From positions 1 through 64,000 of the forward strand of contig JAZNNG010000079.1 in assembly GCA_045580165.1 (NCBI GenBank): 64,000 nucleotides of DNA, written 5' to 3'. The notes below the pieces were generated by a model, which made no database searches, was not told the origin of the DNA, and saw nothing but the letters and a program-made list of their open reading frames with translations. Numbering within the stretch: position 1 is the stretch's first letter; every line of letters begins with the position of its first letter. The DNA comes from UBA4717 sp045580165 (GTDB lineage Bacteria > Bacillota > Clostridia > Oscillospirales > CAG-272). This document shows, piece after piece, positions 59,025 through 64,000 of the stretch. Both the position numbers and the translations under genes were made by a program.

Positions 59025-60344
59025 TCAGTTTGCGCCCGACTCGAAGGTGGAGGCGGTTTCGATTCTCATCATAGCCTCCTGAGCGAGAACGCTTGCAGAG
59101 ATCGCGGCCTTCCAGCCAACGGTAGCTCTCTGGTTTATGGGGTCGCCCGTGCCGGCACTACCGAGCTGCTTTACGATATGCTCAAGACCGCCGCCGAGAA
59201 TGTCGATAACGCCGTATGCGTTAGCGCCGATAACGAGAGTGCAGTAAACGTCGCGTCCGAGTCTGCCTGCGTTTGCGGCATAAGCGCGGTCGCCCGAGGT
59301 GTACGCGGCAGACGTGGGAGCTTCCTCGAGGAATATCTTGCCGTTCGTATTGTTCACGCCGCATATCTTGACGGTTTCAACGGTAGACGCAGACTCATCA
59401 AAGAGCTGAAGCTTCTTGCCGATAAGCTTTTCGGCGTCGAGCTCCGAAAGTGTGGTTGAAATACTGAGAGTATACTTGCTTCCGTTACCTGCGGTAGCAG
59501 CACCCTCTGAAGATGCAGTAGTGTAGCCTGTGATGTCGAGATACTTTGCGCCCGTAGCTTCAACGAGAGTGTCGGCGGAAATAACCTTTGCTTCGCTGGA
59601 CTCAACGAAGCGTACGCCGCCGATCTTACCGATCTCACCGTTGTAAAGGTCGGCGGGATCGCAGTAGGTCTTGGGCTTTTCCCATTCGGGATCGTTCATA
59701 AGGTCGTATGCAACGTCGGGGTGGATAATGGCAACGTATGAGCCGTTGATCTTCTCAACGTTCTTAGCCTTGAGCGCGCGTGCGGCGCGTCTGATGCAGT
59801 CAACCGTGAGATAGTGATTACCGGAAGCCTCGCCGCCGATAAGATCAAGACGGGAGTCAACCGAGCCCTCGCCGTACTGTACGTTTGTACCTGCGGATAC
59901 GAGAACGTCTCTGATAACGGAGTGGATGGTTCTGCCCGTCTGAGAGCCGAGAAGCTTTGTCGCCTCAAGCACGTTGTTGTCAAGCGCGGTCATAAGGAGC
60001 ATATCGGAAAGCTCAATGTACGCGCCGTACTGGTAAACGGTGGCGCGGATAGCGGACATTTCCATAGAAGTTCCCGCAGGCGTGATACCCTCGGTAAGAG
60101 GCGAGGAGGCCTTGGGAAGAGCAGAGTAGCGTCTGAACTCAACCGTCTTTCCGCCGTTCTTCGGAATAGAACGCTTCTGACCGAACTGAGCGTGAATGAG
60201 CGCAGGCTCAGCGTTGTCTATAAGGTAGTCGCTGTAATAAACTCTGAGGTCGTTTGTAAGAGCGCCGTCGTTTTCACCCGTGATGTTTTCGGTGGTAACT
60301 ACGACAGGCTCGGAAAAAATTGTAAGAATACTTGTGTTTTTCAT
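59025..60344 (-). CDS. N4-gp56-type major capsid protein
   Basis: A 439-residue HK97-fold-like capsid protein. Typical points are VEFRRYSALPKASSPLTEG near residue 75, the long central helix region with ALKAKNVEKINGSYVAIIHP, and WEKPKTYCDPADLYNGEIG near 230. The start at 60344 gives an N-terminus of MKNTSILTIFSEP, which resembles that of the scaffold protein encoded just upstream; an in-frame ATG at 60356 is less likely. It follows scaffold by 47 bases. Confidence 0.88.
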   Translation of the reverse strand: MKNTSILTIFSEPVVVTTENITGENDGALTNDLRVYYSDYLIDNAEPALIHAQFGQKRSIPKNGGKTVEFRRYSALPKASSPLTEGITPAGTSMEMSAIRATVYQYGAYIELSDMLLMTALDNNVLEATKLLGSQTGRTIHSVIRDVLVSAGTNVQYGEGSVDSRLDLIGGEASGNHYLTVDCIRRAARALKAKNVEKINGSYVAIIHPDVAYDLMNDPEWEKPKTYCDPADLYNGEIGKIGGVRFVESSEAKVISADTLVEATGAKYLDITGYTTASSEGAATAGNGSKYTLSISTTLSELDAEKLIGKKLQLFDESASTVETVKICGVNNTNGKIFLEEAPTSAAYTSGDRAYAANAGRLGRDVYCTLVIGANAYGVIDILGGGLEHIVKQLGSAGTGDPINQRATVGWKAAISASVLAQEAMMRIETASTFESGAN

Positions 60345-60391
60345 AATAATCTCCATTCCGCCGCAAAAGCGGCAAATGTCAGCGGAGGGCA

Positions 60392-61075
60392 TCAGGAGAA
60401 GATGATATCCTCGCCTGCCATCACCCTGCGCGCGATCTGCTCGCGCTCGGACCTTGTCAGCCGCGACACGTCGCGTCGCACACTAAGTCCTGCGGCAGAC
60501 GAGGACGCGGATTCACGCGTCCTCGCGCCTCTCGCGCGTATGCTATCGAGAGCCGCCTTGACAGCATCTCTCTTAGCAGACTCCATAAGCTCGTCAAAGT
60601 GTGCGGCATTGAACGCCGCGCTTACCGAGACTCCGCTTTCGTATATCTGTTTGAAGGTCTCATTCTCAAGCTCACCTTCGAGCGAGAAGTCGGGATGGGC
60701 GGCGAGGAAATCCTCACTCGGCGCCATAACGCTGACTGTTTTCTTTTCAAGCTCCTCACGCAGAGACTTGATAGTAAGGTTTGCCGATTCAAGCTCGGCC
60801 TTTATCTGACCTGCCTCCTTGACTCGCAGACTGATAATTTTCTGAGTGTCTTCAGTAAAAAAGTCTTTGTTTGCCCTGATGAACTCGTCATATATCTGTC
60901 TGCGTGTTCTTAAGGAGTCGCTTACCTCCCCGGCGACGGGAGAAGTGTCGCCCGTGACACCTGACTCGCGTGAGGGTGCGGTGTCTGTAAAGCTTGTCTG
61001 CGCGGCGGCCGCAGACGCGTTTTTAACGCCCGAGGGTGCTTGCTCACTAAAGAGCATAAGTGAAAAATTTTTCAT
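60392..61075 (-). CDS. Phage capsid scaffolding protein
   Basis: A 227-residue protein with an N-terminal MKNFSLMLFSEQ motif, a low-complexity Ser/Ala/Thr region (about 12-55), a coiled coil (about 60-115) and a basic, helical C-terminus (SRLTRSEREQIARRVM). Scaffolds usually lie just before the capsid gene, as here. GAGGAATTCC precedes the ATG. The N-terminal motif is shared with the capsid protein and is a possible protease-processing site. Confidence 0.78.
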   Translation of the reverse strand: MKNFSLMLFSEQAPSGVKNASAAAAQTSFTDTAPSRESGVTGDTSPVAGEVSDSLRTRRQIYDEFIRANKDFFTEDTQKIISLRVKEAGQIKAELESANLTIKSLREELEKKTVSVMAPSEDFLAAHPDFSLEGELENETFKQIYESGVSVSAAFNAAHFDELMESAKRDAVKAALDSIRARGARTRESASSSAAGLSVRRDVSRLTRSEREQIARRVMAGEDIIFS

Positions 61076-61129
61076 AGGAATTCCTCTATCTCAAAGGCGT
61101 AAGCCTTGGATACAATAATTTATTTACGC

Positions 61130-61435
61130 TTATCGCGCATTTGTGTTTGCCGAGAGCCTTACGTGCATAGGATACTCTGCGGCAATAAGACCGATTGCCT
61201 TTTCGGCGAATCGGAAAAAGTATTCTGCCTTTCGACTGTAACGCGCGCGGATAATAGCCTTGCCGCTTGAAATGTGTATCTCGGTACGGCTACCGTCAAG
61301 CGAGGAGCAAAGCCCCATTATTATGCTTGACACGCCGGCGCACACAATGTCTGAGCCGTACGGTGCATAGCTTGCGTGACCGAGCGCCGAAAGGGTGAGA
61401 AGCCGTTTGTGCTTTTCTATCTTAACGTCTATCAT
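61130..61435 (-). CDS. Prp-type cysteine protease in the phage head cassette
   Basis: A 101-residue homologue of Prp (YsxB), the protease that removes the N-terminus of ribosomal protein L27 in Firmicutes. The catalytic pair is present: H20 in LGHASYAPYG and C32 in SDIVCAGVSSIIM, with the usual 12-residue spacing. Host prp normally lies between rplU and rpmA; this copy lies between portal and scaffold, starting three bases after the portal stop. It is therefore probably the prohead protease of this phage. Confidence 0.85.
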   Translation of the reverse strand: MIDVKIEKHKRLLTLSALGHASYAPYGSDIVCAGVSSIIMGLCSSLDGSRTEIHISSGKAIIRARYSRKAEYFFRFAEKAIGLIAAEYPMHVRLSANTNAR

Positions 61436-61438
61436 AAA

Positions 61439-63157
61439 TTAACCCTTGCCCTTTGACTTGAGCTTTATAGCAGAGCGTATTCCCTCTGCAAGCTTTTTGT
61501 CTGTGCTTGGTGTCTTGCCTTCGGGTGAGGGTGTCGCCTCCTCGGATCCTTCTCCGCCAAGCTCGCGTACCATTTCTATAATGCGGCTCTTGCCTTCAAG
61601 CTCAAGCGCGTCGAGAACTATAAGCGCCTCATCCTTCTTTTCGGGGGAGAACAGACCCATTCTGAAAAGCTCGGATACGGTTTCGTTCTGCGCATAGCGC
61701 GAGAATGCCGAGCTTTTGAGGGTGCGTACCTCGACGTCGAATTCGGGGAGTCTGTATAAAAGCTCGTCACCGATGGCTACGGATTTTTCTTTTATCTCCT
61801 TGCCCGAGAATTCTATGTAATCGTATCCCGAACGGTTGGGCCTTGTGATCCTGAAGCAGCGCTCCTCATCATAGAACTGACGGATAAGCTCGATCACAAG
61901 CTTGATGACGGAGGAGAATGCGTCGAAGGAGGATGAAATAATGTCGCGCATAACCTTGCTGCCGGCCTCCTGAAGCGCCGCAATGGCAACACCCGAGCTT
62001 ATGCTCTGACTCGCGTAGCCGTAGTTGTAGTTGTGTGTCGCAGATATCTCCTTGATTTCGTTTATCTTGGAGTCGCGCACCTCTATCACGTTGCTATCGA
62101 GCAAGGGAAGGGTTATAGCCTTTACTCTTTCCTCGGTAAGATCGCCGTCAACCTCCACCACGGGCTTGCTCCAGTCAAGAAAATCTCCGACGTTCATGCC
62201 TACGTTTTTCTTCATCATATATCTCGGCTTTGCCGACATTACCGCGTGCTCGAGAATACTTCTGTCAAGTCTGTCGATATATTCCTGCGTGCCTCTTGTG
62301 ACCGATATAAGACCGTAGCCGCAGGGAGTGCCGCTTTCACGGTAAAGGGTGTCGAGAATAAACGGATAAAGTCCGTGATTATAGAAGCCACCCGTTGCAG
62401 AAGTATCGTTTTCGGAGGCGTAGAGAACAGTCTCTCCAACGAACTTGACGTAGTGGAGCGCCACCCCGCGCGGGGTCTGCTTTTTGTAGTACCAGTCAAT
62501 TACAAGGCTCTTGTCGCTCGTGTCTATCGACGGGTCGAAAATATAGTCTGCGGCGCAGGTCGCGGCAGACGAGCCCGATTCCCTTGCCCACGGATACAGA
62601 GAGTAAAGAGTCTCGTTATCTATAAGCGAGGTGTAAAAAACGTTCTGCGAATCCTGAAGCGAGCACACCCCGGGCTCCCAGAAAAGATTTAACAGATCGA
62701 TGCGCTTGACGTCGATATCTCCGAGCCCGTTCTGCGAATCGGGATTCCAGAAAACTCCGTAAACTGCAGTGCCGTGCTTGAGCTTGTCGTACTGAAGCTC
62801 GGAATAAAGCTTATTAAACGACAGACGGTCGAGAATAACGGGAAGAACACAATTAAGCACCTCCGCGTATTCAATGTCGCTCTTTTCGCGTGCGATGCAA
62901 ACGGGAGAGGGAATGCTTTCCATAATGTCAGCGTGCTTGTTGACGACCGTGGAAAACAACCAGCCCGATGCGGGGTAGGGCATATCAGAGCCCTTTGATA
63001 CGCCTGACGGACGGTGCCTTGAGCACCAGAAATCCTCGTCGGAGAGGATTCTTTTTTCAAGCGAATATCTTGCTTTTCTGTAGGATTCAAGTATGGCGGC
63101 GCCGCGCTTTAAGGTTTCGGCGCCCACCGTGTCCAAGGACAGATTTGTGCTTTTCAT
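61439..63157 (-). CDS. Phage portal protein
   Basis: A 572-residue portal through which DNA enters the head. It shows the family's general layout: an alpha/beta wing region (about 60-260, with LKHGTAVYGVFWNPDSQ), a long stem helix region (about 280-330, with GTQEYIDRLDRSILEHA) and a helical crown with a QSISSGVAIAALQEAGSKVM stretch (about 390). The Gln/Ser-rich stretch before the tail and the C-terminal linker (EGSEEATPSPEGKTPSTD) are typical. It lies between terminase and the Prp-type protease gene. Confidence 0.85.
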   Translation of the reverse strand: MKSTNLSLDTVGAETLKRGAAILESYRKARYSLEKRILSDEDFWCSRHRPSGVSKGSDMPYPASGWLFSTVVNKHADIMESIPSPVCIAREKSDIEYAEVLNCVLPVILDRLSFNKLYSELQYDKLKHGTAVYGVFWNPDSQNGLGDIDVKRIDLLNLFWEPGVCSLQDSQNVFYTSLIDNETLYSLYPWARESGSSAATCAADYIFDPSIDTSDKSLVIDWYYKKQTPRGVALHYVKFVGETVLYASENDTSATGGFYNHGLYPFILDTLYRESGTPCGYGLISVTRGTQEYIDRLDRSILEHAVMSAKPRYMMKKNVGMNVGDFLDWSKPVVEVDGDLTEERVKAITLPLLDSNVIEVRDSKINEIKEISATHNYNYGYASQSISSGVAIAALQEAGSKVMRDIISSSFDAFSSVIKLVIELIRQFYDEERCFRITRPNRSGYDYIEFSGKEIKEKSVAIGDELLYRLPEFDVEVRTLKSSAFSRYAQNETVSELFRMGLFSPEKKDEALIVLDALELEGKSRIIEMVRELGGEGSEEATPSPEGKTPSTDKKLAEGIRSAIKLKSKGKG

Positions 63158-63175
63158 TTTGTTTCCTTTCTAAAA

Positions 63176-64000
63176 TTAAAGAATAGAATTATAGTTGTAC
63201 TTGCCGCCGTAGGTACACCCAAGCGGCGACAGTAATGCTCGGGAGGACTCCTTCTTGATTGGACGGATAGGCTGAGTCATACACATATATCTCGTTTCGT
63301 CTGCAATGTGATCCTCAAGCTCGGTGTTGATGTCCTCGGGGGATACCGATGAATACTGAAGATACGGTATAGTCCTTATAAAATCGCGGCAGTTTTTGAA
63401 AATATACATCATAGGTATGCCGTTTTTGTCAAACGAGAGCCTGTAGTGTACCTGCATCCAGCCGGCAATACGCTTGTTGTCCCCCTTTTCAAAAAACACG
63501 CCGTATTTTTCTGCCACCTCCGCGATCGATATACCTCTCGACGCATCCCAGATAGAAGGGTCTGCGACTCCGTAAATATGCTTTCCGCGAAGCCAGATAT
63601 GCTCACGCTCGATACGCGTAATTTCAGCAAAGATCTCATCGGGAGTCCACTTGACTCCTACGTTCGGCTCGCGCGGGACACACCCGTAAAGCTCGAGTAT
63701 TCGGTAAAGCCTTCCGTCGTAATCGCAAGCCCACCACGCGCACGAAAACGGCTTTGCGTAGCCGAAGTCAAAGCTACGGTGAATTGTCCACGACTCGGGA
63801 ATGTCAAACGGCTCGATAACGTGAGTGAAGCTTCTGTCGAGATAATGCTCGGGATCGTCCTTAAACTCCTCGAATACCTGCCCCTCGCACACGTTCCAGT
63901 CACCGTCGAGATGAGCTCTGCGCTTTGACGGAGGCAGAGCCTCGAGTAAGCGTATGTAGTCGGGATTTGCCTCCATAAGAGGCTTGTTGTCGTATATTCT
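63176..64000 (-). CDS. Terminase large subunit, C-terminal part (cut by window end)
   Basis: The last 274 residues of the DNA-packaging motor; the ATPase half lies beyond 64000. The visible part starts inside YDNKPLMEANPDYIRLL and contains the RNase-H-like nuclease domain with the aspartates in SFDFGYAKPFSCAWWA and GVADPSIWDASRG, and a further acidic cluster later. The frame is open to the last base, so there is no start codon in the window. Confidence 0.88.
   Translation of the reverse strand, partial: RIYDNKPLMEANPDYIRLLEALPPSKRRAHLDGDWNVCEGQVFEEFKDDPEHYLDRSFTHVIEPFDIPESWTIHRSFDFGYAKPFSCAWWACDYDGRLYRILELYGCVPREPNVGVKWTPDEIFAEITRIEREHIWLRGKHIYGVADPSIWDASRGISIAEVAEKYGVFFEKGDNKRIAGWMQVHYRLSFDKNGIPMMYIFKNCRDFIRTIPYLQYSSVSPEDINTELEDHIADETRYMCMTQPIRPIKKESSRALLSPLGCTYGGKYNYNSIL

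Noticed and set aside
1..64000. CRISPR array
   Set aside because: No regularly spaced short direct repeats with unique spacers were found; the repeats seen are palindromic and scattered.

Overview
The window looks like chromosome from an uncultured, gut-type anaerobic clostridium (Firmicutes, class Clostridia). Supporting signs are a type III glutamine synthetase, a MecA adaptor, a SpoIID-like protein, YqhQ, a DUF6062 protein, a long-form Sua5, many AGGAGG-type ribosome binding sites, and a series of near-perfect TTGACA-N17-TATAAT promoters. The genus cannot be named from this sequence.

Layout. 1-822 holds a terminator of an upstream gene, palindromic dispersed repeats and the glnN promoter. 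851-8.7 kb: glnN, a beta-helix carbohydrate enzyme and a heterodimeric ABC exporter. 8.9-14.4 kb: a four-gene amino-sugar operon (sugar kinase, nanE, glycosidase-like protein, AAC(3)-fold acetyltransferase) with a divergent AraC-type regulator. 14.4-17.6 kb: small membrane and hypothetical genes, partly AT-rich, two of them behind identical 69-bp promoter modules. 17.7-23.6 kb: adjacent tRNA-Thr and tRNA-Tyr genes, a transporter, DNA-repair glycosylases, mecA and an XRE regulator. 23.9-29.0 kb: two ABC exporters with N-terminal zinc ribbons flanking a DUF1854 gene. 29.4-36 kb: thrS, a GH36-type glycosidase translationally coupled to a glycyl-radical-enzyme activase, and membrane proteins. 36-49.9 kb: a long rightward run with t6A synthesis (tsaE, tsaB, tsaC), rpiB, a nucleotidyltransferase with galE and galM, a metal transporter, prfA, a type IIA topoisomerase subunit, cca and a SpoIID-like pair. 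50-52.7 kb: yqhQ, a DMT transporter and a lipoprotein.

52.77-64.0 kb is the late region of a prophage, all on the minus strand and cut by the window end. In transcription order it encodes terminase large subunit (partial), portal, a Prp-type cysteine protease, scaffold, N4-gp56-type major capsid protein, small connector-like proteins, a probable beta-propeller tail protein, minor structural proteins, endolysin and holin. No tape-measure or tail-tube gene is seen, which suggests a short-tailed (podovirus-like) virion.

The most interesting signal is in the phage module. The Prp-type protease sits directly before the scaffold and capsid genes, and both of those proteins start with a shared MKN...L-x-(L/I)-F-S-E motif resembling the known Prp cleavage site of ribosomal protein L27. 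Other notable points are the ABC/DUF1854 system, the AAC(3)-like enzyme inside a sugar operon, the duplicated 69-bp promoter/operator module, and several families of structured dispersed repeats.
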